NCBI GenBank assembly: GCA_903898755.1
Contig: CAIUGT010000042.1
Span: forward strand, 1 to 32,512
From: an uncultured bacterium
GTDB lineage: Bacteria > Planctomycetota > Phycisphaerae > Phycisphaerales > SM1A02
Direction of reading: 5' to 3'
Length of the DNA stretch: 32,512 nt
The first letter of the stretch is position 1. Every line of letters starts with the position of its first letter. The notes beneath the pieces were generated by a model. It searched no databases. It was not told the origin of the DNA and saw only the letters and a list, made by a program, of their open reading frames with translations. Made by a program: the position numbers and the translations under genes. Shown here piece by piece: positions 9,902-17,148 of this stretch.

Positions 9902-10823
9902 TGGAGTTCAGAAAATTCGCAAGCGCGCGGTCAAATTGTTCCGCATCGCCAAGCCGCAAGTCGTCATGACGTTGGTAGGGCAGGACAATCAGCGTGCCAC
10001 GCGGCGCGGCGCCTGAAATTTTTTGCGCATCCGCAAGCGGCGAGATTGGATCATGGTCGCCAGCCATCACCAGCAACGGCGCGCGCAACTCGCGCGCATT
10101 TATTTCCAGTGGGCCATCCATGCGTCCAAGAATGCGCAGCGTCAGAAATGCGATTGGCGCGAAGGGCCAGGCGGGAAGATTTTGTAACGCAAGACGCGCT
10201 GGAATGGGAGAACGCAACGTGCTGTAGGGGGCGAAGGCAATCACGCCCGCGATAGAAATGCCTTTGTTTTCAGTTGGATTGCCTTGGAAATGAGTCGCGG
10301 CCAGATTCGCCGCGCGAATGGCAATGCCCGCGCCCATGGAATGGCCCGCAAGAAGAAACGGGCGATTGGGAAACTGGTGAGCCAGTTCATGCAGTGCTTG
10401 CACAACGCACGCAGGTTCATGCACGCCAAGAGCGCTCCATGCGCCAAGGTGTTCGCCGTGCGCGGGCAAATCAATCAACATAATTTCAGAGCATGCATTT
10501 CGAAATGGTTCAACGCGCGTCAGCGAATCCCACCGCGAGCGGCCCCAACCATGCAGCATCACCAATATTGGCGCGTTGGAATGTGTGGCATTTCCCTTGA
10601 TGCGCCACGCGGGCAACGGGTGATGTTGTCCGGATGAAAATTCGCACTCGTCAAACTGCAACCCAAGTTCCGATGGATCTTTTGGTCGACCAGTGGCCAA
10701 CGCCCACGCGAAATATTTTCTTGGCGGCCGCAGCGCTTGCAACGCGGTCATGACGCCTCCCCATAAGCACAACATGACAATGGCCAGCGTGAACAAAATC
10801 AAAAGCCCCCAAGGCTGCGGCAT
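9888..10823 (-). CDS. Membrane-anchored alpha/beta hydrolase
   Basis: This 311-residue protein has one N-terminal membrane segment (residues 5-28) followed by an alpha/beta-hydrolase fold. Visible landmarks are the oxyanion-hole region HGWGRSRWD (91-99), the nucleophile elbow GHSMG with S162, a probable acid in AGDHDPIS (D256 or D258) and the catalytic His in QRHDD (H286). This suggests an esterase, lipase or peptidase acting at the membrane; the substrate is not evident. The ATG at 10823 lies three bases after the stop codon of the upstream gene, so it is the third gene of the pheT operon and probably translationally coupled. The last 14 bases overlap the convergent gene at 8087. Confidence 0.82.
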   Translation of the reverse strand: MPQPWGLLILFTLAIVMLCLWGGVMTALQALRPPRKYFAWALATGRPKDPSELGLQFDECEFSSGQHHPLPAWRIKGNATHSNAPILVMLHGWGRSRWDSLTRVEPFRNACSEIMLIDLPAHGEHLGAWSALGVHEPACVVQALHELAHQFPNRPFLLAGHSMGAGIAIRAANLAATHFQGNPTENKGISIAGVIAFAPYSTLRSPIPARLALQNLPAWPFAPIAFLTLRILGRMDGPLEINARELRAPLLVMAGDHDPISPLADAQKISGAAPRGTLIVLPYQRHDDLRLGDAEQFDRALANFLNSITER

Positions 10824-10826
10824 GGG

Positions 10827-11456
10827 TTACTTCGCCTTCATAATGCTGGCGATGTGTTTGGCGATGGAGTCCGCCGCGAAGCGCGCTGAAGCAAGCGTGC
10901 TTTCCAGTTGTGTTTGCGCGGCGGCGCGCTCGGCGGCGTCTGAAAGTTGCGGCACGTTCACGCGCACATTCCAGGCCGCGGCGTTGGCGGCGGTGGTGGC
11001 CAATTCAGCGGCAATCGCCAAGTCGCTGATCAAGTTTGGATTGCTTGTATTTGGCAGGTTTTGCAGTGATTCCAGAATGGTGCGCGCCAGAACAGCAATG
11101 GCCATGGGCGCCGCAGTGGCGGCGCGAACGGCGGCGGGTTCCTGCGCCACTCGGTGCGCATCGGTGGGGGGCAATTTCCAAAGCGCCGACAATGTTCCGT
11201 ATGCAATTGCGTCTTGGTCGGCCAACGCGTGCGCTTGATGTTGCGCGCGCTGCAAACACTCCAACGCTTTTTTATTTTCAATTTCATGCGCCGCAAATTT
11301 GGGTTTGCCCAACGTGTATGCCAGCACCATGCATCCAAGCGCGGCGGCGTGAGCGGCGGTGACCGCTGCAACCGCGCCACCACCTGGAATTGGCTCCTTG
11401 CTGGCCAAACGGTTGGCGAACTCGTGCAGCGAAAGTTGCGCCAATGGTTCACTCAT
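10827..11456 (-). CDS. Cyclodeaminase/cyclohydrolase family protein (FTCD C-terminal domain, FchA-like)
   Basis: This 209-residue all-helical protein matches the family of formimidoyltetrahydrofolate cyclodeaminase and methenyltetrahydrofolate cyclohydrolase. The signature loop PIPGGGAVAA is at residues 22-31, after the helix LSLHEFANRLAS. Hydrophobic, Ala-rich helices follow (AAVTAAHAAALGCMV), as does the usual amphipathic helix containing the motif DQDAIAYGTL. The family converts formimino- or methenyl-tetrahydrofolate, feeding one-carbon metabolism. A stand-alone domain of this length is usually assigned a cyclohydrolase role, but the sequence alone does not settle which reaction. Its ATG overlaps the pheT stop codon as ATGA, which implies translational coupling with pheT. 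Confidence 0.83.
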   Translation of the reverse strand: MSEPLAQLSLHEFANRLASKEPIPGGGAVAAVTAAHAAALGCMVLAYTLGKPKFAAHEIENKKALECLQRAQHQAHALADQDAIAYGTLSALWKLPPTDAHRVAQEPAAVRAATAAPMAIAVLARTILESLQNLPNTSNPNLISDLAIAAELATTAANAAAWNVRVNVPQLSDAAERAAAQTQLESTLASARFAADSIAKHIASIMKAK

Positions 11457-13516
11457 GCGCGAAACTCCGCATGCAACTCTGTTTGTAGAACTTGCACAAG
11501 CGACTGCACCTCAAGATCAATTTCCTCGCGGCGCAATGTGCGCGTGGCGTCGCGGAACACAAGCCGCAACGTCAAACTTTTTTTGTCGGCGCCAATTTGC
11601 TTGCCTTTGTAGACGCCTATGAACGACATGGATTCCAAATGCTCCGGGCGTTTGCCAAGCACGGCGCTTTCCACTTGCGCCCATGTTTTGGAGGTGTCCA
11701 AAATCAGCGAAAGATCCCGCTCCACACTTGGCATGGAAGGCAGCATGGCGGCGGGACGCTCTGGCGGCCAATGTGCAAGAAGCAAATGCAGCGCAATTTC
11801 CGCGGCAATAATTGGTTTTTCAAGGCCAACGGTTTGGCGCGCCGCGCTTGTCAGAAAGCCAATTCGGCCAATCGTGACGCCGTCAATTTCAATCTTCGCC
11901 ACGGGATGCATGACCGCGTCGGATGTGGTCGGCGTGAACTTGGCGTCGCGTCCTGCAACCTCATGCGCAAGTCGTTCAACAACTCCACGCAACGCGCGGT
12001 AGCCAAGGTCGTCCTTCTCCACATCCGCGATCATTCCAAGCGAGACAGATTCGTGGTGTTGTTTCTTGGCGTCCAAATGAAAGATGGACGCGATTTCAAA
12101 CAAGCGCATCGACCCCGTCGCGCCGCGGTCCTCATTCAGTTTGCGCGTGGCCAACAACCCAGGCAAAATACTTGGACGCAAGCATGGCGTTCCGCCAGCG
12201 CGATCATCTTCAATGCGCAGCGCCGAATGTTCAACATGCGCGAAGGCGTTGGCGGCCGTGTCGCTGATCAACGCGTGCGTGACGCACTCCACAAAATCCA
12301 TTCCAGCCAACGTGTCACGCGCGCGCTCGGCGGCTTCCACTTTGGCATCAGGGGCGGCGGTGCGAATTTGTATGGACTCGCCCATGGGCACGCGCTCAAG
12401 TCCAAGCAGACGAATAATTTCCTCTATTAAATCCACCTCGCGCTCAATATCCATGCGCTCTGGTGGCACGGTGCATTCAATCAGATCGCCTTGCAATCGT
12501 GGCGAAAATCCAAGTGTTTGCAGGGTTTGCAGCATCTCTTGATTGGAAATATCAGCTCCCAAAATCTTGCGGCAACGATCGCAGCGCATGGGAACTATTT
12601 TCAACGCGGGAAGCGGCGCGCTGGCCTCGACCACGCCGTCGCACAATGTTCCACCAGCGGTTTGCATGATTAAATCCGCCAAGCGCGTCGCCGCGAAATC
12701 AATCGCCGCCGCATGAACGCCACGCTCAAAGCGCTTGCTGGAATCGCTGGCAATTTTGTGGCGCCGACTGCTGGCGCGAACTTGCGAAGGATTGAAAGTT
12801 GCGGCCTCAAGCACAATGTCGGTTGTGCTCTCACGCACCGCGGAAAATGCGCCGCCCTTCACGCCCGCAAGCGCGACCGGTTTCTCGCCATCGGCAATCA
12901 CCAAATCGGCGGGGGACAATTCAATGGCGACGGCTTGATCACCAAGCGGCAAAAACATTTCCTTGGCGCGCGCGCGGCGAACTTGAATTTCACCGCCGGC
13001 AAGCGTGGACAAATCAAAAACATGCGTGGGTTGACCCAATTCAAGCAGCACAAAGTTGGTGCAATCCACAATGTTGTTGCGCGGAATTTGGCCCACGTCG
13101 CGCAGGCGTTCCTGAAGCCACTCGGGACTTGGACCAACTTTCACTCCGCGAATCACGCGCGCGCTGTAACGCGGGCACGCTTGGTGATCCACATTGGAAA
13201 CACGAATGAAGTCCGCGCATTTTCCCGCGGCACCCGTGGCCAATGTGGAAGAATTCTTTTTCGCGGCGCCATTGCCTTTGTTGTTGGGAGCAACCAACAC
13301 GCGCTTGGTCTTGGCGGCAAGTTCGCGCGCCAAGCCAAAATGACACAGACAATCGCCGCGATTGCTGGTGGTTTCAATCTCTTGCCAAATCGCTCCATCG
13401 GGCAACACTTCGCGGCCGTCAAAATTCAGGCCGACCGCAGTCAGCGCGTCGGCTTGCTCCTCGGCAGTCGCAGGTCGATCCAAATAATCATTGATCCATC
13501 TCACACTTGTCCGCAT
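11453..13516 (-). CDS. pheT: Phenylalanyl-tRNA synthetase beta subunit, short form
   Basis: This is the beta chain of the alpha2-beta2 enzyme that charges tRNA-Phe; it carries editing and tRNA-recognition domains. In order: B1-like start (MRTSVRWINDYLDRP), B3/B4 editing domain (about 115-305, with GQIPRNNIVDCTNFV and ELGQPTHVFD), B5 domain (about 307-375, ending ERMDIEREVDLIEEI), catalytic-core-like domain (about 395-575, with LRPSILPGLL) and the C-terminal anticodon-binding FDX-ACB domain (595-687, PSVERDLSLI to TLRREEIDLE). At 687 residues it is about 100 shorter than E. coli PheT, because the EMAP/OB tRNA-binding domain normally near residues 40-150 is absent: the sequence runs from GLNFDGRE straight into TTSNRGDCL. 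The frame stays open upstream to 14167, but only the ATG at 13516 gives a PheT N-terminus. The partner pheS is not in the window. Confidence 0.95.
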   Translation of the reverse strand: MRTSVRWINDYLDRPATAEEQADALTAVGLNFDGREVLPDGAIWQEIETTSNRGDCLCHFGLARELAAKTKRVLVAPNNKGNGAAKKNSSTLATGAAGKCADFIRVSNVDHQACPRYSARVIRGVKVGPSPEWLQERLRDVGQIPRNNIVDCTNFVLLELGQPTHVFDLSTLAGGEIQVRRARAKEMFLPLGDQAVAIELSPADLVIADGEKPVALAGVKGGAFSAVRESTTDIVLEAATFNPSQVRASSRRHKIASDSSKRFERGVHAAAIDFAATRLADLIMQTAGGTLCDGVVEASAPLPALKIVPMRCDRCRKILGADISNQEMLQTLQTLGFSPRLQGDLIECTVPPERMDIEREVDLIEEIIRLLGLERVPMGESIQIRTAAPDAKVEAAERARDTLAGMDFVECVTHALISDTAANAFAHVEHSALRIEDDRAGGTPCLRPSILPGLLATRKLNEDRGATGSMRLFEIASIFHLDAKKQHHESVSLGMIADVEKDDLGYRALRGVVERLAHEVAGRDAKFTPTTSDAVMHPVAKIEIDGVTIGRIGFLTSAARQTVGLEKPIIAAEIALHLLLAHWPPERPAAMLPSMPSVERDLSLILDTSKTWAQVESAVLGKRPEHLESMSFIGVYKGKQIGADKKSLTLRLVFRDATRTLRREEIDLEVQSLVQVLQTELHAEFRA

Positions 13517-13524
13517 GGGTTCAA

Positions 13525-13552
13525 AGAGTAGCGAACGCGGTCTTGGTACGCT
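13525..13552. promoter_or_regulatory. Divergent promoter region between pheT and the gene at 13559
   Basis: The gap between the two divergent start codons is only 42 bp. On the plus strand an extended -10-like TGGTACGCT ends at 13552, six bases before the GTG at 13559. On the minus strand TACTCT (13530 down to 13525) ends eight bases before the pheT ATG. Neither gene has a recognisable Shine-Dalgarno. Both arrangements fit leaderless or near-leaderless transcripts. The -35 regions are not convincing. Confidence 0.4.
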
Positions 13553-13558
13553 GCCGTT

Positions 13559-14152
13559 GTGAAAGCAGCGCTTGTATTGTTGACCACACTTCTGATTCAC
13601 GGCGCGTTGACGTGCGGTTGCGCCGCGCCCGCTCCGGATCCACTGGCCACGCCAACTCAGTTGACATTTGATGTGACCATTCTCAAGGGCGACAAAGTTC
13701 CATTCCGCACCGAGGCGTGGCTGCGTCCTGGCAAAATGATCGTGTTTCCAGATGGCACATTGCTGGCGGACTTTGGTCCCACCGTGAACACCCGCGTGCG
13801 TCCAGGTGTGGCGCGCGTGTTGTATCAGCGGCAAGTTTTTGAAATGTGGGACGTGGCCAAGAAGCTTGGATTCGCCGATCCTGAACTCGCGGACTTCTCG
13901 GCCAATCCTTATTTGGTGGAGGCGCAGCCAAATGAAATTGTGTACATCATGACGTTCGCCGCCAGTGACGATCGTTGGACTTTTGTCCGCCGTTTTGAAG
14001 GCACCGGTGAGCCCGATCCCGCGAGTGAAGTGTGGGTGAAAGTGATGGCGCAAGCCGCGTTCGCCACGGATTTGGCTGCGGATGCGGACTTGCCCATTCG
14101 CTATGACTTTGGCCCCGATCCATACGCGTGGTTCAAGCCACCCGCCAAATAA
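13559..14152 (+). CDS. Secreted protein of unknown function, possible lipoprotein
   Basis: I do not recognise this 197-residue protein. It begins with a hydrophobic export signal (MKAALVLLTTLLIHGALT) followed by two cysteines in TCGCAAPAP. This could be a lipoprotein signal, although neither cysteine has a perfect lipobox. The mature part is a single domain rich in beta strands and aromatic residues, with stretches such as GKMIVFPDGTLLADFG and WTFVRRFEGTG, and ends in FKPPAK. The start is a GTG six bases after an extended -10-like sequence. It is the first of three plus-strand genes (this one, 14250 and hscA at 14909) that may form one unit. Confidence 0.75.
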   Translation: MKAALVLLTTLLIHGALTCGCAAPAPDPLATPTQLTFDVTILKGDKVPFRTEAWLRPGKMIVFPDGTLLADFGPTVNTRVRPGVARVLYQRQVFEMWDVAKKLGFADPELADFSANPYLVEAQPNEIVYIMTFAASDDRWTFVRRFEGTGEPDPASEVWVKVMAQAAFATDLAADADLPIRYDFGPDPYAWFKPPAK

Positions 14153-14249
14153 TATGCTTGCCATCATGTTCGCCCTATTTCAATTCATGCAATATGTGTG
14201 GAAGTCATTCTTGATCTCGCCGATGCGGATGTCGATGTCGCCGCCATCA

Positions 14250-14900
14250 ATGAATATGAAATTTCCATGGTTGAAATTACGCGCCACTTTGATCAGTGCA
14301 AGAAGTTTGCGTGTCTGCGCATTGTTGACGTCGGCAACTCTGTTGCAAAGTTGCGCCGCCACTATCGGCACGGCGGATACATCGCCCGTGGCTGGATGGC
14401 GATTTCAAATCGCTGTGAAATATCCCAGCCAACAACGCTACGAACTTTTCCGAATCACTCCCACGGGTGAAATTCAATATGGCGGCGGCATGAGCGCCAT
14501 GAATGATTACACAACGTGGGAGAGTGCGTTGACGCCAGAGCAAGCCAAGGAATTTGTCGATTTGGTGAGTTCACTTTCGTGGATTCAGAATGTGCCCAAG
14601 GAAACAGGCGATGACAAGACGGAGCCGGTGTTTGTGGTGAAGTATCAAGAATACGGCGGTAGCGAGCGCAATTTTGCAATTCGCGGCAGCACTCCGGAGA
14701 CGGACAAAGTGGTCGCCTTTATGAAAGCCCTGACGCAACGGCGCTTTCAAAGCACGTTGCAAAAACTTCCAGAGGCCACCGAGAAACCAAAAACTCCCGC
14801 GGTGTCTGCGCCCGCAACAACTTCACAAGCACCAACAACGCCCGCGGTTCCCGCGCCACCAACACCAACACCAACGCCGCCAACAACTCCGCGCTCCTAG
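14250..14900 (+). CDS. Putative lipoprotein with Pro/Thr-rich tail
   Basis: The function is not recognised. The chosen ATG at 14250 gives 216 residues with a basic N-terminus ([12 protein letters not shown]) and a hydrophobic segment ending in a lipobox-like LLQSC. About 130 residues of mixed alpha/beta domain follow, with stretches such as [17 protein letters not shown] and a helix [15 protein letters not shown]. The C-terminus is a low-complexity Ala/Pro/Thr tail ([20 protein letters not shown]). No Shine-Dalgarno marks the start. In-frame ATGs at 14226 and 14256 are alternatives, and the frame stays open upstream to 14082. The stop codon is eight bases before hscA, and the hscA ribosome-binding site overlaps the end of this gene, so the two are very probably cotranscribed. 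Confidence 0.7.
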   Translation: MNMKFPWLKLRATLISARSLRVCALLTSATLLQSCAATIGTADTSPVAGWRFQIAVKYPSQQRYELFRITPTGEIQYGGGMSAMNDYTTWESALTPEQAKEFVDLVSSLSWIQNVPKETGDDKTEPVFVVKYQEYGGSERNFAIRGSTPETDKVVAFMKALTQRRFQSTLQKLPEATEKPKTPAVSAPATTSQAPTTPAVPAPPTPTPTPPTTPRS

Positions 14901-14908
14901 GATTTCCC

Positions 14909-16903
14909 ATGTCGCCAATTGTTGGAATTGATCTTGGAACCACTCATTCTCTTGTCGCCATTTGCGACGATGCGGGACCACGCGTGTTGTTGGATGAGCA
15001 GGGGCGCGCGCTGCTTCCAAGTGTCGTGAGATTTCTGGAAGCTGGAAAAACCAGCGTGGGTTGGCAAGCCAAAAATGAAGCCGCGCAATTTGCGCACGCC
15101 ACCATCGCAAGCGCAAAACGTTTCATGGGTCGCGGTCTTGTTGAAAGTGAGGCCATGGCCGCTGACATGTCCACGCTGCTCATGGAAGGTCCGCGCGGAC
15201 TTGCCGCATTCAATGTGCACGGCGCGGCCATTACGCCGCAAGAAGTTGCCGCCGTGGTGTTGGCGGAACTTCGCCGCATTGCACAGATGCGCCTTCAAAC
15301 GCAAGTCACGCGCGCCGTCATCACTGTGCCCGCTTATTTTGACGATGCGCAACGTCAAGCCACTCGCGACGCCGCGCGTTTGTGCGGTTTAACTGTGGAA
15401 CGAATTGTGAATGAGCCGACCGCCGCCGCGCTGGCCTACGGCATTGGACATAAAAATAAACGTGCGTCATCTAACACAAATGCGGCGAACACCGGCGGCG
15501 AAACCGTGGCCGTGTACGACTTGGGCGGCGGCACGTTTGACATTTCTATTTTGCGCATCGAGTCCATGGACGCCGCCAATCCAACCATGGGCGACGCCTT
15601 TCAAGTGTTGTCCACGCGCGGCGACACGCGCTTGGGCGGCGACGACTTTGATCAACTGATCGCGCAGTGGGCGCAAGCCGAAATTAAAAATGAATTCAAC
15701 ATTTCCCAATTCACCGCAAGCGATATCACCGCCATTCGCATGATGGCCGAGCACGCCAAGCGCGCGCTTTCAGAGCATGAAGAAACCGCGATTGAAATTC
15801 AATTCGACGCATCCATGAAGTTGCACAGTTGCGCCGTGGTTGATCCGCGCGCGGCGCCGACCGCTGCAAAGGCAACGCCCACGAACACCAACCGCGTCCT
15901 GCGCCTCACGCTCACGCGCGCGCACTTTCAAAACATGATCGCGCCGCTGATCGCGCGCACACTTGACGCGTTCACACGCGCGCACGCCGACGCAGGAAAT
16001 ATTGCGGGCAACATCAAAATAGACCGCGTAGTTCTAGTTGGCGGCTCCACGCGCATTCCGTATGTGCGCTCGCAAGTCGCCGCGCACACTGGACTCACTC
16101 CATACACCGCGCTTGATCCCGATCAGGTTGTTGCGCTTGGCGCCGCGGTGCAAGCCAGCATTTTGGCGGGTGGCCGCACGGATTTGCTGTTGCTGGATGT
16201 GATTCCGCTCAGCCTTGGAATTGAAACGCAGGGCGGCGCCTTCGCAAAACTCATCGTTCGCAATAGCGCCATTCCTTCGCGCGCCACGGAAATGTTCACC
16301 ACTTCCAAGGACAACCAAACTGGCGTGTTGATTCATGTCGCGCAAGGCGAGCGCGAAATGGTCTCCGATTGCCGCAGCATTGCGCGCTTTGAATTGCGCG
16401 GACTTCCCGCCATGCCTGCCGGCATTCCTCAAGTGGAGGTTGAATTTCTGGTCGACGCCAACGGCGTGTTGAACGTGTCCGCCGTGGAGCGTCGCAGCGG
16501 AATGCGCGCCGCCATTCAAGCCGCGCCAAGTTACGGCTTGACCAGCGCTGAAGTGGAACGCATGGAGCGCGACAGCGTCACGCACGCCCGCTCCGACATG
16601 CATCGCCACCGCGTGACCGATCTTGCGGTGAACGCGCGCCTAGATGTGAAGTGGATTGGCGAGGCACTGGCGCGCACGCACGCCGCGCTTGAGCCGGCGT
16701 ATGTGCAGGAACTGCAAGAAATGTTGCGTCAAATTGAATCCATGTGCGCCCAAGCGGAGACCAATCCCATGGCCGCCGACGCCGACGCGCTGCAGAAAGC
16801 CAAGGAGCAGCTTGATCGTCAAAGCGTGCGTTTACACGAGACTTCCATCGCCAAAAGTTTGCGTGAGATGCGTGTCACGGCAACTCCCAAGCCAACTTCT
16901 TGA
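14909..16903 (+). CDS. hscA: Hsp70-family chaperone, HscA type
   Basis: This 664-residue protein is an ATP-driven chaperone. The nucleotide-binding domain shows the phosphate-1 motif [10 protein letters not shown] at the start, then [28 protein letters not shown], the phosphate-2 motif [11 protein letters not shown] and the adenosine motif [15 protein letters not shown]. The substrate-binding domain carries stretches more like HscA than Dna[51 protein letters not shown] and [18 protein letters not shown]. HscA helps the IscU scaffold deliver iron-sulfur clusters, usually with HscB. Neither isc genes nor a J-protein are in this window. A linker of about 20 low-complexity residues ([17 protein letters not shown]) interrupts the nucleotide-binding domain before YDLGGG, and another (about [17 protein letters not shown]) lies later. 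There is no EEVD-like tail. The start is supported by AGGA about six bases upstream. Confidence 0.85.
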   Translation: MSPIVGIDLGTTHSLVAICDDAGPRVLLDEQGRALLPSVVRFLEAGKTSVGWQAKNEAAQFAHATIASAKRFMGRGLVESEAMAADMSTLLMEGPRGLAAFNVHGAAITPQEVAAVVLAELRRIAQMRLQTQVTRAVITVPAYFDDAQRQATRDAARLCGLTVERIVNEPTAAALAYGIGHKNKRASSNTNAANTGGETVAVYDLGGGTFDISILRIESMDAANPTMGDAFQVLSTRGDTRLGGDDFDQLIAQWAQAEIKNEFNISQFTASDITAIRMMAEHAKRALSEHEETAIEIQFDASMKLHSCAVVDPRAAPTAAKATPTNTNRVLRLTLTRAHFQNMIAPLIARTLDAFTRAHADAGNIAGNIKIDRVVLVGGSTRIPYVRSQVAAHTGLTPYTALDPDQVVALGAAVQASILAGGRTDLLLLDVIPLSLGIETQGGAFAKLIVRNSAIPSRATEMFTTSKDNQTGVLIHVAQGEREMVSDCRSIARFELRGLPAMPAGIPQVEVEFLVDANGVLNVSAVERRSGMRAAIQAAPSYGLTSAEVERMERDSVTHARSDMHRHRVTDLAVNARLDVKWIGEALARTHAALEPAYVQELQEMLRQIESMCAQAETNPMAADADALQKAKEQLDRQSVRLHETSIAKSLREMRVTATPKPTS

Positions 16904-16905
16904 AT

Positions 16906-16934
16906 AAAACTTTTGCAAAATGATGAAAAGTTTT
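16906..16934 (+). terminator. Possible weak intrinsic terminator after hscA
   Basis: AAAACTTTT (16906-16914) can pair with AAAAGTTTT (16926-16934), followed by a T and then ATCGC. The nine-pair stem is almost entirely A-T, so it would be a poor terminator. The position three bases after the hscA stop codon is right. Confidence 0.3.
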
Positions 16935-16958
16935 TATCGCTTTTGACGTTGACTCCCG

Positions 16959-16964
16959 TATAGT
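16959..16964 (+). promoter_or_regulatory. Putative -10 element (TATAGT) upstream of speA
   Basis: TATAGT matches the -10 consensus well, but no good -35 lies 16-18 bp upstream; TTGACG at 16943-16948 is only 10 bp away. A start near 16971 would give speA a leader of about 178 nt if the ATG at 17149 is used. Confidence 0.35.
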
Positions 16965-16991
16965 GCACGTGCCAAAAGGCGAGCGATCCAT

Positions 16992-17075
16992 ATGGGTCGC
17001 AAGGAGATTCAACGAGTTGACGAAGCAGGCTATTCCCCAGGTTCCAAATCCAGTTCCAACCACATCCGCACATAA
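16992..17075 (+). other. Possible 27-codon leader ORF upstream of speA
   Basis: A complete ATG-to-TAA frame codes for 27 residues (beginning MGRKEIQRVDEAG, ending NHIRT), out of frame with speA and inside the likely leader. It overlaps a strong Shine-Dalgarno (AAGGAG, 17001-17006) that could instead serve an in-frame TTG start of speA at 17017. No ribosome-binding site of its own is obvious. This is a weak candidate for a regulatory leader peptide or a chance frame. Confidence 0.2.
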
Positions 17076-17148
17076 AGCCACAGCCAATGCGCATGCCGCG
17101 CCAGCAGTGACGCTCTTCTCAACGCCCACGGCGACAGAAGAAACAACT

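Noticed and set aside
12713-13531. Long plus-strand frames antisense to pheT, and similar frames antisense to ccsBA, speA, hscA and the HdeD-family gene (for example 2491-3096, 17917-18723, 19531-20619)
   Set aside because: They mirror strongly supported genes and have compositions rich in His, Arg and Ala, typical of reverse-complement reading in GC-biased codons. None shows a domain or ribosome-binding site.
13517-14167. N-terminal extension of pheT by 217 codons to 14167
   Set aside because: The extension overlaps the divergent secreted-protein gene, has no PheT similarity, and the ATG at 13516 gives a normal PheT start.
14198-14470. A 90-codon plus-strand frame overlapping the start of the putative lipoprotein
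   Set aside because: It ends inside the lipoprotein coding region. The lipoprotein frame has a signal peptide, a lipobox and continuous coding character to the hscA boundary.
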